Of a stretch of DNA of 56,827 nucleotides, positions 1-9,213 are shown piece after piece. The stretch's first letter is position 1. Every line of letters starts with the position of its first letter. Below the pieces are notes generated by a model that was given only the letters and a program-made list of their open reading frames with translations, was not told the origin of the DNA and made no database searches. The stretch is taken from the NCBI GenBank assembly GCA_017623655.1, contig JAGAON010000001.1:108233-165059 (forward strand), given 5' to 3'. This stretch comes from Prevotella sp. Lineage in GTDB: Bacteria > Bacteroidota > Bacteroidia > Bacteroidales > Bacteroidaceae. A program made the translations under genes and the position numbers.

Positions 1-1
1 C

Positions 2-586
2 GCACTCGTAGTGACAGCTGCCAAGCCTGTATATTACATGACACCTGACGACGCTGCCGGCTACATCGCCAACAAGTGGTTTACTGTCGAGAACGGCGGC
101 ACGCCTGCTTCCATAACGAAGAAGGGTACCATTGACCCGGAGACCGACGCTACCATCTCCGCAAAGAACTTTGCCGGTATCACAATCAAGAACAACAACG
201 GCAAGATTCACTACATGAAGGTTACAAGCGCAACCGCCGCCAAGTTCTATGTATGTACCGACAAGGACAAGCAGCGTGAGGCAACGTTCTCCATCTACGG
301 CACGACACAGAGCAAGGGCACAGGTCTCGTAGCCAAAAACAGCAGTGGTGTCGTAGAGTTCACAGGCCTTAACCCTGCACAGACATACGTCTTCAAGGCA
401 GAGGCTACCGGTGACATGGTCTTCTATGCGGCCAAGTTCACCTACGGTGATCCGACAGGTGTTGCAGAGGTTGAGAACGCTGACGCCGCCAATGCGTCCA
501 AGGTGTTCAAGACATTTAAGAACGGCAGTGTGATAATCGTCAAGGGTGACGCTGAATATTCAGCTACCGGCGCACAGATGAAGTAA
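2..586 (+). CDS. C-terminal part of a secreted or surface protein (5' end outside window)
   Basis: The reading frame is open to the left edge, so the gene starts upstream. A GTG at 11 is probably internal. The visible 190 or so residues look like beta-rich extracellular modules (many Thr, Gly, Asn and Tyr). They end in a short tail, SVIIVKGDAEYSATGAQMK, that resembles the C-terminal tails of secreted Prevotella proteins. Two other proteins in this window (32095-33087 and 33126-34232) end in related tails. The substrate and role cannot be told from this piece. A strong hairpin terminator follows at 645-681. Confidence 0.75.
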   Translation, partial: ALVVTAAKPVYYMTPDDAAGYIANKWFTVENGGTPASITKKGTIDPETDATISAKNFAGITIKNNNGKIHYMKVTSATAAKFYVCTDKDKQREATFSIYGTTQSKGTGLVAKNSSGVVEFTGLNPAQTYVFKAEATGDMVFYAAKFTYGDPTGVAEVENADAANASKVFKTFKNGSVIIVKGDAEYSATGAQMK

Positions 587-644
587 GCATAAGCGGCGCA
601 TAACCCCATCCTTACGGACGGGCAGATGCCGATAATGACAACAG

Positions 645-681
645 GCCCCGCATTCCATTCCGGAATGTGGGGCTTTCGTTT
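645..681 (+). terminator. Intrinsic terminator after the partial secreted protein
   Basis: Twelve-bp stem (GCCCCGCATTCC with GGAATGTGGGGC, one G-U pair), 5-nt loop, then a T-rich run. Confidence 0.75.
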
Positions 682-722
682 GTGCGGCAATTTCCGCGCA
701 GATAGACAAGAATCCGGTGCAG

Positions 723-1185
723 GAAGTCCTGTGAGGGTGGCATTAATGCGTTTTGACCACGATGATAAAGTCCTGTAAGGACGACATATTACAGCACAGG
801 GTGTTAACCCTGTGTTATGATCGGGCAATGCGCAAGACCTATTGGAACCCCGTAATCGGCTTGCCGCTTGCCAAAGCAAGGTATCTTGCGGGCAAGAAGC
901 CGGAGGCGAGGAGCACAACGTGCGACGAGGGGTTATTGCCTTTATCGTTTTTATTTACGGTGAGTGTCGTTTTTATTTGTGGCGAATGGCGTTTTAATTT
1001 ACGGCGAGTTGTGTTTTTACCCCTCGTCGCACCTTGTGCTCCTCGCCTCCGGCTGCGGGGTTCCAATACCTTTTTCTCCGTACGCAATCAATTCACAGGG
1101 TTGACACCCTGTGCTGTAATATGCCGTCCTTACAGGACTTCATTGTCGTGACCAAAACGCATTAATGTCGTCCTTACAGGACTTC
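723..1185. repeat. Family A large nested palindrome, full copy
   Basis: The two ends are inverted copies of each other. The outer arms share GCATTAATGCGTTTTG, and the inner arms (768-1140) start with AAGTCCTGTAAGGACG and contain ATTACAGCACAGGG followed by its own small hairpin. Further in, both arms carry GGAACCCC and GCCGG..GGCGAGG. The left arm alone carries an extra roughly 44-bp module (about 851-894). The centre (945-1010) is a 22-bp tandem repeat. ORFs predicted here are by-products of the palindrome. No transposase is present. This element fills most of the 587-1475 gap. Confidence 0.85.
945..1010 (+). repeat. Three tandem 22-bp repeats at the centre of the family A palindrome
   Basis: Three contiguous units of exactly 22 bp, each of the form CGTTTTTATTTACGG plus a short variable end, followed by a partial fourth. 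The sequence is unrelated to the R22 arrays but the period is the same. Confidence 0.75.
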
Positions 1186-1214
1186 ATTTCTGCACTTAAC
1201 AACTCACCCCTCCG

Positions 1215-1302
1215 TAATCAGGTGCTGATTATGCGGTAAACAGGTGCTGATTACCATGTAATCGGCGGCCTTTTGCAGGGTAATCGGCACCTGATTGCGA
1301 CG
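1215..1302. repeat. R22 array a: four 22-bp units
   Basis: Four contiguous 22-bp units. Each has an arm AATCAG or a variant, a core (GTG, CGG or CAC), an arm CTGATT or CCTTTT, and a 6-bp linker ending in G. It lies between family A and the GH3 promoter. Confidence 0.9.
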
Positions 1303-1408
1303 GCGGCCGATACGCCCGTTTTTCAGAATCTGCAATCCCCTGCCATCGCCGGACGGGGCTTTTTTGTTTCATACAAGTGGTAAATTCGGAGAAATAAGAG
1401 GCGGAAAG

Positions 1409-1439
1409 TTGCAAATGTCAGATAGTTTCGTTAACTTTG
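1409..1439 (+). promoter_or_regulatory. Bacteroidetes promoter for the GH3 gene
   Basis: TTG at 1409-1411, then 20 bp, then TAACTTTG at 1432-1439, matching the -33/-7 consensus. The start codon is 36 bp downstream. Confidence 0.75.
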
Positions 1440-1475
1440 CACAATGACTAACTGTAACTAACACATTAATATTAT

Positions 1476-4067
1476 ATGACGCGAATCAAACACTTTGTCG
1501 CCGCTCTCGCCCTTTTCTCAGGCACGGCGGCGCAGGCGCAACAGCCTATTCCCTATCAAGTATCAAAGGCGGAGATGCTGCCTTACCAGAATCCCGCGCT
1601 CTCTTCACGCCAGAGGGCGGAAGACCTTTGCCGGCGGCTGACGCTGGAAGAGAAGGCGCGCATAATGATGAACGGCAGCGGAGCCGTCGAGCGCCTCCAC
1701 GTTCCGATGTATGAATGGTGGAGCGAGGGGCTGCACGGCGTGGGACGCAACGGTTACAGCACCGTCTTCCCCATCACGATGATGATGGCGGCGACATGGA
1801 ATGACGCTCTTGTGCATGACGTGTTCGACAAGGTTTCGGACGAGATGCGCGTCAAGAACACGCAGGCCCGCCACGCCGGCGTGGTGAAACGCTATCAGGG
1901 TACCAGCGTGTGGACACCCAACATCAACATCTTCCGTGACCCGCGTTGGGGCAGGGGACAGGAGACTTACGGCGAGGACCCGTACCTCACGGAGCGCATG
2001 GGACTTGCCGTAGTGAGCGGATTGCAGGGCACTGACCTTGCCACCGGCCGCCTCGTGGGACACAAATACTACAAGCTCCTTGCCTGCGCCAAGCACTTTG
2101 CGGTGCACAGCGGCCCAGAATGGAACCGTCATACCTTCGACATACAGCAGCTTCCGGAGCGTGACCTGTGGGAGACGTATCTCCCGGCGTTCAAGTCTCT
2201 TGTGCAGAAAGGCAACGTGCGCGAGGTGATGTGCGCCTACCAGCGCATCGACGGCGACCCGTGCTGCGGCTCGAACCGCTATTTGCAGCAGATACTCCGT
2301 GACGAATGGAAGTTCGACGGCCTTGTGGTCTCGGACTGCGGCGCCATCGGCGACTTCTGGAAGAAGGGTCACCATGAGGTCAGCCCCGACCCCAAGGCGG
2401 CGTCGGCAAAGGCCGTTCTCAGCGGTACCGACGTGGAGTGCGGCGGAGAATACAAGAGTCTGCCGGAGGCCGTGAAGGCGGGACAGATAACGGAGGAGCA
2501 GATAAACACCAGCGTGATACGCCTGCTGGAGGCGCGTTTTGACGTTGGCGACTTCGACAGTGACGACCTTGTTGACTGGACAGGCATCCCCGCGTCGTGC
2601 GTAGCGTCCAAGGAACACAAGGCTCTCGCCCTTGAAGCGGCGCGCCAGGGCGTGGTGCTGCTTCAGAACCGCAACAATATCCTGCCGCTGCAAAAGTCTG
2701 CCCGCATCGCCGTTGTAGGCCCTAACGCCACCGATTCGCTGATGCTGTGGGGCAACTATACGGGCTATGCCACCAAGACCGTCAGCATACTGGAGGGCAT
2801 AAAGAGCCTTGCCGCCGACGTGAAGTATGTGGAGGGCTGCGGATTCACGCGCAACGAACAGCTCGTAAGCCGCTTCGGCAACTTCCGCACGAGTGACGGC
2901 AAGCCCGGAATGACGGCCACATACTGGAACAATACAGAGATGAAGGGCGAGCCGTGTGCCACCGCCCTCTGCACCGCCCCGCTCAATTTCTCCAACGGAG
3001 GAGCCACGGTCTTCGCGCCGGGCGTTAACCTTTACGACTTCACCGCACGCTATGAGGGCGTGTATAAGGCCGACAGGACGGAGAAACTGCTCTTCACCAT
3101 CGCCGCGGACGACCGTATGCGCATCATAATCGGCACCGACACCCTCGTCGATGTGTGGAAAAGCCGTGCGCGGGTGCAGACGTCCGCCAAGGAATATAAG
3201 GTGGAGGCAGGCAGGGAGTACCCCGTCATCGTGGAGTATATGCAGGGCGATGCCGCCGCGGCATTGAAGTTTGACGTGGGCGTAATGGCCACCGTCACGC
3301 CGGAAAACCTTGTCAACAACCTTGCGGACCGTGACGTGGTGGTCTTCGTCGGAGGCATTTCCCCGGCCTTGGAAGGCGAGGAGATGAAGGTCAGCGACCC
3401 CGGGTTCAAGGGCGGAGACCGCACCAGCATAGAGTTGCCGCAGTCGCAGCGTGACATAGTAAAGGCTCTTGCCGAGGCTGGAAAGAAGATAGTCTTCATC
3501 AATTGTTCGGGCGGTGCCATGGCACTTGCGCCCGAGGCGCGGCGTTGCGACGGCATCATGCAGGCGTGGTATGCCGGCGAACAGGGCGGAACGGCCATCG
3601 CCGAGGTGCTCTTCGGCGACGTGAACCCGTCGGGAAAACTGCCCGTCACCTTCTACAAGGACGACTCGCAGCTGCCCGATTTCCTCGACTACACCATGAA
3701 GAACCGCACCTACCGCTACTTCAAGGGCGAGCCGCAATGGCCTTTTGGCTACGGTTTGTCATACACGACGTTCGCCAAGTCAAAGGCGAAGGTGAAGAAG
3801 TCGAAGGACGCCTGCACCGTGTCGCTCACCGTAAGCAATACCGGCAGCCGTGACGGCGACGAGGTGGTGCAGGTCTATCTGCGTAACCCCAAGGACACGG
3901 AAGGCCCAGTAAAGACCCTCCGCGCCTACCAACGCGTGTCGCTGAAGGCCGGGGAAACCAAGCCCGTGACCATCACCCTGACCGGCGACCAGCTGCTGTG
4001 GTGGGATAAGGCCAGCAACACCATGCGCCAAATGCAGCCGAAAGACTATGAGGTGACGGTGGAATAA
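1476..4067 (+). CDS. Glycoside hydrolase family 3 protein (beta-glucosidase/beta-xylosidase type) with PA14 insert
   Basis: Predicted periplasmic exo-glycosidase that removes terminal beta-linked sugars from oligosaccharides. An N-terminal signal peptide (about 21 residues, ending AQAQQ) is followed by the GH3 TIM barrel (about 45-330). The nucleophile Asp lies in VVSDCGAI at about residue 287. The second GH3 domain begins near 410 and is interrupted by a PA14 module at about 475-600. A fibronectin-III-like end lies at about 775-850. Length 863 aa is normal for PA14-type GH3 enzymes. The substrate cannot be fixed; beta-xylosidase or beta-glucosidase are the likeliest. The DUF1593 gene follows after 14 bp and is probably co-transcribed. 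Confidence 0.93.
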   Translation: MTRIKHFVAALALFSGTAAQAQQPIPYQVSKAEMLPYQNPALSSRQRAEDLCRRLTLEEKARIMMNGSGAVERLHVPMYEWWSEGLHGVGRNGYSTVFPITMMMAATWNDALVHDVFDKVSDEMRVKNTQARHAGVVKRYQGTSVWTPNINIFRDPRWGRGQETYGEDPYLTERMGLAVVSGLQGTDLATGRLVGHKYYKLLACAKHFAVHSGPEWNRHTFDIQQLPERDLWETYLPAFKSLVQKGNVREVMCAYQRIDGDPCCGSNRYLQQILRDEWKFDGLVVSDCGAIGDFWKKGHHEVSPDPKAASAKAVLSGTDVECGGEYKSLPEAVKAGQITEEQINTSVIRLLEARFDVGDFDSDDLVDWTGIPASCVASKEHKALALEAARQGVVLLQNRNNILPLQKSARIAVVGPNATDSLMLWGNYTGYATKTVSILEGIKSLAADVKYVEGCGFTRNEQLVSRFGNFRTSDGKPGMTATYWNNTEMKGEPCATALCTAPLNFSNGGATVFAPGVNLYDFTARYEGVYKADRTEKLLFTIAADDRMRIIIGTDTLVDVWKSRARVQTSAKEYKVEAGREYPVIVEYMQGDAAAALKFDVGVMATVTPENLVNNLADRDVVVFVGGISPALEGEEMKVSDPGFKGGDRTSIELPQSQRDIVKALAEAGKKIVFINCSGGAMALAPEARRCDGIMQAWYAGEQGGTAIAEVLFGDVNPSGKLPVTFYKDDSQLPDFLDYTMKNRTYRYFKGEPQWPFGYGLSYTTFAKSKAKVKKSKDACTVSLTVSNTGSRDGDEVVQVYLRNPKDTEGPVKTLRAYQRVSLKAGETKPVTITLTGDQLLWWDKASNTMRQMQPKDYEVTVE

Positions 4068-4081
4068 AAGAAAGAAATAAG

Positions 4082-5368
4082 ATGGGGAAGACACATATTA
4101 TATTATTATCGGCGCTTATGTCCCTTGCGATGACTTGCCGGTTGCACGCCGCCGACACCGCAAACAGGCAGCGTGTGCTGATAAGCACGGACATAGGCGG
4201 CACGGACCCTGACGACAACCAGTCGATGATTCACGCCCTGATGTACTCCGACTGCTTTGACTTGGAGGGGCTGGTGTCCTCCCCCTCTTACGGAAAAGGG
4301 AGCAAGGAGGAGATACTGCGCATGATTTCCCTGTACGAAAAGGAACTGCCGCGGCTGCGGAAGCATATCAAGGGCCTCATGAGTCCCAAGCGGTTGCGTG
4401 CCGTTACGAAGCAGGGGCGCAAGGGAGCGGCTCCCTATTGCGGTTATGACACCCTCACGGAAGGCTCGCAGTGGATAGTGAAGTGCGCGCGGCGCAAGAG
4501 CGACCGCCCGCTGTGGGTGTCGGTATGGGGCGGCTTGGAGGACGTGGCTCAGGCGCTGCATGACGCTCCTGACATAGCGGACAAGATACGTGTCTATTGG
4601 ATAGGAGGCCCGAACAAGAAGTGGAGCACCAACAGTTACGCCTACATAGTGGAGAACTTCCCCGGCCTATGGATGATAGAGGCCAACGCTTCGTACCGTG
4701 GTTTCATCACGGACAATAAGGTTAAGGACAAGTATAACTACGGTTATTACGACGCATACATGAAAGGTGCGGGGCTGATCGGCGCCGATTTCATCAACTA
4801 TTACAAGGGAGTGCCCAAGATGGGGGACACGCCGGCGCTGCTGTATGTAATGAACGGAGACCCCGACAACCCGCAGGGAGAGTCGTGGGGCGGCAGCTTT
4901 GAGCCTGCCGGACGCAGCTCGCGCCCCGTGTTCTACCGTCCCACGACGGAAAAGGACACCGTGCCCGTGTATTCAATCATGGAGTTTCACGTCAAGGGAC
5001 CGGTGAAAAACGACATCGCCCCGGACTCCGTGTGCTTCAAGTTTGAGATACGCAACCAAGTGTGGGACGGCTTCTACCTCGGCAACGGAGACTATGTTGT
5101 CCGCCATTCCACCTACAACACCGGGACACTGCCCTATAAGGTGACCTCTCACATATCCGGCTTCCCCTGTTATGAGGGTGCCATCACCGTTGAGAACCTG
5201 TGGCCGGGACGCGAGAGTTCCACCGACTACAAGGTCGGCCCGCATTGGTTTACGGACAAGAGTGACCCCTCCCTGTTCTGGCATAACCTGCAAGGAGCGC
5301 AGACAGTGTATAAATGGCGGCAGGAGGTAATGGAAGACTGGGGCAAACGGTTGGGGTATCTTAAATAG
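4082..5368 (+). CDS. DUF1593 (nucleoside-hydrolase-like) secreted protein
   Basis: 428 aa. A signal peptide (ends near LHAADT) is followed by a nucleoside-hydrolase-like fold. The Asp-rich motif STDIGGTDPDD near residues 35-45 resembles the calcium-binding DxDxxxDD loop of nucleoside hydrolases. The DUF1593/Sde182 family often lies near polysaccharide-degradation genes, and the GH3 gene directly upstream fits that. The actual substrate is unknown; an N- or O-glycoside hydrolase is plausible. It ends before a 380-bp spacer that holds a degenerate R22 pair and the next gene's promoter. Confidence 0.85.
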   Translation: MGKTHIILLSALMSLAMTCRLHAADTANRQRVLISTDIGGTDPDDNQSMIHALMYSDCFDLEGLVSSPSYGKGSKEEILRMISLYEKELPRLRKHIKGLMSPKRLRAVTKQGRKGAAPYCGYDTLTEGSQWIVKCARRKSDRPLWVSVWGGLEDVAQALHDAPDIADKIRVYWIGGPNKKWSTNSYAYIVENFPGLWMIEANASYRGFITDNKVKDKYNYGYYDAYMKGAGLIGADFINYYKGVPKMGDTPALLYVMNGDPDNPQGESWGGSFEPAGRSSRPVFYRPTTEKDTVPVYSIMEFHVKGPVKNDIAPDSVCFKFEIRNQVWDGFYLGNGDYVVRHSTYNTGTLPYKVTSHISGFPCYEGAITVENLWPGRESSTDYKVGPHWFTDKSDPSLFWHNLQGAQTVYKWRQEVMEDWGKRLGYLK

Positions 5369-5478
5369 TGCGCAGCCGGCCTTTGACGCTCGTGGAAGAA
5401 GTCCCTGCCCCGTGATTGTGCCGGATATTATAACTTGTTATTATACAGTTCAATCCAGACGAGGATGCTGTGTGATTG

Positions 5479-5522
5479 TAAAAGAGTGCTGATTATACGG
5501 TATAATCGGCACCCGTTTGCGG
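5479..5522. repeat. R22 array b: degenerate two-unit copy
   Basis: Two 22-bp units (AAAAGAGTGCTGATT, then a shifted AATCGGCACCCGTTT). It is the weakest of the eleven R22 loci. The rest of the 5369-5747 gap shows nothing except the promoter at 5685-5715. Confidence 0.6.
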
Positions 5523-5684
5523 AGCGTCCTCACCGCGTCAGGTGACGGATGTTCGTTACACGGCAGGATACCGTTCTCGCTTTTGGAGGCAAAGACAATG
5601 CTTCCATGACTTGCAAAAAGTGAGAAAACAGGCGGATTTACCGGAATAAAAAGTGAGAAAACGTACATAAATCCGGAAATAAAT

Positions 5685-5715
5685 TTTGAGATTTCGATAT
5701 AAATGGTTATCTTTG
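5685..5715 (+). promoter_or_regulatory. Bacteroidetes promoter for the AAA+/DUF4143 gene
   Basis: TTTG at 5685-5688, 19 bp, TATCTTTG at 5708-5715; start codon 32 bp further on. Confidence 0.75.
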
Positions 5716-5747
5716 CACTCAATATCAATATGTTATAATGGAACTGT

Positions 5748-7088
5748 ATGGACAGAATCTTTCAACGGAAAATATATGACCGGTTACTTGATTGGAAAAA
5801 AAGTCAGGATGGTAACACTGCGCTGTTGATAAAAGGTGCCAGGCGTGTAGGCAAATCTACTATTGCGGAGGAGTTTGCGAAGAATGAATATACCAGCTAT
5901 ATAGTAGTGGATTTTGCGGACGCTCCTGTCGCTGTGTGGGATGCGGTAGGCAACATATCCGACCGTGACAGCTTTTTCATGCAGCTGCAATTTATATATG
6001 GTGTCAGATTGTATGAGCGGAAGTCTGTCATTATATTTGACGAGATACAGAAATGTCCGACTGTACGGCAGGCTATCAAATATCTTGTCAAGGACCATCG
6101 CTACGACTACATAGAGACAGGTTCACTTCTCTCCATCAAGAAAAATACGAAAGATATTGTTATACCGAGTGAGGAGACACGTATAACCATGTATCCTATG
6201 GACTATGAGGAGTTCCGGTGGGCTTTGGGCGATACTGCCACCATACCGCTCTTAAAGGCTTGCTTTGAGGAAAATCGCCCGTTGGGCGATGCTGTCGTCA
6301 GGAAACTTCTGAGAGATTTTAGGCTATACATGCTGGTGGGGGGGATGCCCCAAGCCATAGAAACATACCTCATGACGAACAATCTGACCGATGTAGATAA
6401 CAGGAAGCGTGAGATTATAGAGCTGTATCTTGATGATTTCCAGAAAATAGACCCTACGGGCAAGGCTTCAAGGATGTTTAAGGCAATACCCTCACAGTTG
6501 ACGGGAAACGCGTCACGCTATAAGACTGCCAGCGTACTTGGCAGAAGTGGGGACAAGGATGCAATGGCCATATTGCTTAAAGAGATGGAGGACAGCATGA
6601 CGGTGAACATCTCGCATCATGCCAATGACCCGAATGTAGGGTTGGCAATGCATGCAGATTATGACGAGTATAAGATGTATCTTGGCGATACCGGACTGTT
6701 CATTACATTAGCATTTTGGGACAAGAGCGTTACCGACAATATTATATATCAGAAATTATTGGCAGACAAACTTTCGGCGGACATGGGTTATGTTTACGAG
6801 AATGTGGTGGCGCAGATGTTGACAGCGGCTGGTGACAACCTGTTTTATTATACATGGCCTACCGAAAATGGCAAGCATAATTATGAGATAGATTTTATAT
6901 TGTCAAGAGGAAACAAAATCTGCCCGGTGGAGGTGAAGTCTTCGGGCTATAATACTCATGCCTCACTTGATGCATTCAAGCGGAAATTCTCCGGCAGGAT
7001 TTTGGATAAGTATCTTGTTTATACAAAGGATTTGAGGAAAGACGGGGATATACGGCTCGTTCCTGTATTCATGACAGCGTTTCTCTGA
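5748..7088 (+). CDS. AAA+ ATPase with DUF4143 / nuclease-like C-terminus
   Basis: 446 aa. The N-terminal P-loop domain (AAA_14 type) has Walker A GARRVGKST at about residues 30-38 and a Walker B-like IIFDEIQ near 93-99. The C-terminal part matches DUF4143 proteins and has a PD-(D/E)XK-like signature: EIDFIL, then VEVKSSG, near residues 380-405. The family is widespread, often patchily distributed, and mostly of unknown function. The gene is visibly more A+T-rich than its neighbours and has its own promoter, which suggests acquisition by transfer. Whether the nuclease-like motif is active is unknown. Confidence 0.88.
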   Translation: MDRIFQRKIYDRLLDWKKSQDGNTALLIKGARRVGKSTIAEEFAKNEYTSYIVVDFADAPVAVWDAVGNISDRDSFFMQLQFIYGVRLYERKSVIIFDEIQKCPTVRQAIKYLVKDHRYDYIETGSLLSIKKNTKDIVIPSEETRITMYPMDYEEFRWALGDTATIPLLKACFEENRPLGDAVVRKLLRDFRLYMLVGGMPQAIETYLMTNNLTDVDNRKREIIELYLDDFQKIDPTGKASRMFKAIPSQLTGNASRYKTASVLGRSGDKDAMAILLKEMEDSMTVNISHHANDPNVGLAMHADYDEYKMYLGDTGLFITLAFWDKSVTDNIIYQKLLADKLSADMGYVYENVVAQMLTAAGDNLFYYTWPTENGKHNYEIDFILSRGNKICPVEVKSSGYNTHASLDAFKRKFSGRILDKYLVYTKDLRKDGDIRLVPVFMTAFL

Positions 7089-7118
7089 CAAGGTGAATAA
7101 CCTTGGGCAGTGAATATA

Positions 7119-7173
7119 ACGTATTACAGCGCAGAGTGTTTTTTTATGAAACATCTCTGCGCTGTAATACGTT
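7119..7173. terminator. Bidirectional hairpin between convergent genes, related to family A
   Basis: Perfect 19-bp inverted repeat (AACGTATTACAGCGCAGAG and its complement) with a 17-bp loop that starts with a T run. It ends both the plus-strand ATPase gene and the minus-strand trpB2. The stem resembles the ATTACAGCACAGGG core of family A. Confidence 0.7.
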
Positions 7174-7215
7174 ATTTCTGCATTGGTGCAGATTTTCTCT
7201 GTTATGTCCGGTTTG

Positions 7216-8583
7216 TTATATTATCTTTTCCAGTTCATGTATATTCTTTGTCACCTCTTCATCGGTTACCTCGTAGTCCTGCAATGAGCCTGAGAGGTAC
7301 TGGTCGTAGGCTGCCATGTCGATGAGTCCGTGGCCTGAGAGGTTGAACAGTATCACCTTTTCCTCGCCGGTCTCCTTGCATTTGAGAGCCTCGCGTATGG
7401 CTACCGCTATGGCGTGGTTTGACTCCGGGGCGGGGATTATGCCCTCGCACTTTGAGAACAGTAAGCCGGCCTTGAATGTCTCTGTCTGCTTCACGTCCGC
7501 GGCTTCCATGTAGCCGTCCTTCAATAGCTGTGATATAATCATGCCCGCACCGTGGTAACGCAGTCCTCCGGCGTGTATGTTTGCCGGCATGAAGTTGTGT
7601 CCCAATGTGTACATCGGCAGCAGCGGGGTCAGTCCTGACAGGTCTCCGAAGTCGTACTGGAATACTCCGTGTGTCAGCTTCGGGCATGATGCCGGCTCTG
7701 CGGCGATGAAGCGGGTCTTCTTTCCGTCCTTGATGTTGTGGCGCATGAAGGGGAAGCTGATGCCGCCGAAGTTGGAACCGCCGCCGAAGCAGCCTATCAC
7801 GATGTCGGGATATTCGCCGGCTTTCTCCATCTGTTTCTCCGCTTCCAGGCCTATTATGGTCTGGTGCAGTGCCACATGATTGAGTACCGAGCCGAGGACG
7901 TACTTGCAGTTAGGTGTCGTCATGGCCAGTTCCACGGCCTCTGATATGGCTGTTCCCAGTGAGCCTTGGTTGTTGGGGTCTTTTGTCAGCACGTCTTTTC
8001 CCGCGCGTGTTGACATTGATGGCGAGGCTGTCACCTGCGCACCGTATGACTGCATGATGGAACGGCGGTAAGGCTTTTGCTCGTATGATATTTTCACCTG
8101 ATATACGGCGGCTTCCAGTCCGAATACCTTTGCGGCGTATGACAGTGCGCATCCCCACTGTCCGGCACCCGTTTCGGTGGTCACGTTGGTCACTCCCTCC
8201 TTCTTGCAGTAGTATGCCTGCGGCAGTGCGGAGTTGAGCTTGTGCGACCCTACGGGGCTTACCGATTCGTTCTTGAAATATATGTGTGCCGGAGTGCCGA
8301 GCGCTTTCTCCAGTCCGTAGGCACGGACGAGAGGTGTGGAGCGGTAGTATTTATACATGTCCCTTACCTCTTCCGGGATGTCTATCCATGAGTCCGTGGT
8401 GTTCAGCTCTTGGTGGCACAGTTCTTTCGCGAATATGGGATACAGGTCCTCGGCCGCCATCGGCTGCTTGGTCTTTGGGTTCAGTGGCGGCAAGGGCTTG
8501 TTTGGCATGTCAGCCTGTATGTTGTACCACTGTGTAGGGATTTCTTCTTCCGTGAGGAAAAAGCGCTTTTGCTTGTTGCTCAT
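7216..8583 (-). CDS. trpB: Tryptophan synthase beta chain, TrpB2 type
   Basis: 455 aa. Catalyses the PLP-dependent joining of indole and serine to give tryptophan. The PLP lysine is in GSHKLN at about residue 115, and the glycine-rich phosphate-binding loop is GCFGGGSNFGG. The long N-terminus and overall length are those of the stand-alone TrpB2 group, not TrpB1 that pairs with TrpA. No other trp gene is near, which fits a solitary, perhaps indole-salvaging enzyme. It converges with the ATPase gene across a shared hairpin. Confidence 0.93.
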   Translation of the reverse strand: MSNKQKRFFLTEEEIPTQWYNIQADMPNKPLPPLNPKTKQPMAAEDLYPIFAKELCHQELNTTDSWIDIPEEVRDMYKYYRSTPLVRAYGLEKALGTPAHIYFKNESVSPVGSHKLNSALPQAYYCKKEGVTNVTTETGAGQWGCALSYAAKVFGLEAAVYQVKISYEQKPYRRSIMQSYGAQVTASPSMSTRAGKDVLTKDPNNQGSLGTAISEAVELAMTTPNCKYVLGSVLNHVALHQTIIGLEAEKQMEKAGEYPDIVIGCFGGGSNFGGISFPFMRHNIKDGKKTRFIAAEPASCPKLTHGVFQYDFGDLSGLTPLLPMYTLGHNFMPANIHAGGLRYHGAGMIISQLLKDGYMEAADVKQTETFKAGLLFSKCEGIIPAPESNHAIAVAIREALKCKETGEEKVILFNLSGHGLIDMAAYDQYLSGSLQDYEVTDEEVTKNIHELEKII

Positions 8584-8717
8584 AGTGTTGTGATATGTTT
8601 TTTTGTTGTTTTTGTTTTCTCCTTGCGGTATGTTTAGTGCGGGTAATAGCTCTGCAATGCCTTTGCGGCAAATACCCGTGATGTTTGTCTTGCCTGCGGA
8701 AGGCCGCGTCCTGACAG

Positions 8718-9072
8718 AACCCTGAAAGGGTGAAAGAGTTTAGCCCGGGGTGCAAACCCCGGGAAATCGTTGTGTGCCTCGGCAGAAGGTATTGGAACCC
8801 CGTAATCGGCTTGCCGCTTGCCAAAGCAAGGTATCTTGCGGGCAAGAAGCCGGAAGGCGAGGTGGCCGGAGGACACCGAGGGGTTATCACCATCGTGTCC
8901 GTCTGTAATATTGCCCGGTTTCCGTCAAAAGGCATTGCCTGTTATTGGAAGACCCCTCGTCGTGCTTAGCACTCCTCGCCTGCCGGCTTTGGGGTTCCAA
9001 TACGTTTTGTCCGCCTGCTTCTGAACCCCGGGGTTTGCACCCCGGGCTAAGTTCTGTCACCCTTTCAGGGTT
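8718..9072. repeat. Family A large nested palindrome, second full copy
   Basis: Inverted arms start with AACCCTGAAAGGGT and contain AGCCCGGGGTGCAAACCCCGG. The inner part again holds GGAACCCC, GCCGG and GGCGAGG. The left arm carries the same extra module as the copy at 723-1185, and a stretch of about 64 nt around it is identical in the two copies. The outer sequences differ between the copies, so the parts look modular. It fills most of the 8584-9264 gap. Confidence 0.85.
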
Positions 9073-9183
9073 CTTGCGGCACGACACGGCGGTTACTCCT
9101 GCAAAGTTAGCAAAAGTTTCCGGTGTGACAAAACCGTGATGCCGTTTCCTTATTATATTTATGTTATTTTTTATTTAATTCCA

Positions 9184-9213
9184 TTGCTTTGTAAGTTTTT
9201 CTTTGTACCTTTG
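9184..9213 (+). promoter_or_regulatory. Bacteroidetes promoter that fixes the start of the next gene
   Basis: TTG at 9184-9186, 19 bp, TACCTTTG at 9206-9213. It lies inside the longest possible ORF (from 9136), so translation must start later, at 9265 or 9274. Confidence 0.75.

Noticed and set aside
753-1151. Overlapping ORFs on both strands within 442-1151
   Set aside because: They lie within or run into the family A palindrome; the two strands give mirror-image peptides, as expected for an inverted repeat. Similar ORFs at 8510-9139 are rejected for the same reason.
1605-3737. Long ORF of 710 codons antisense to the GH3 gene
   Set aside because: The plus-strand GH3 protein has clear signal peptide, motifs and length; the antisense frame is a by-product of G+C-rich codon use and has no family resemblance.
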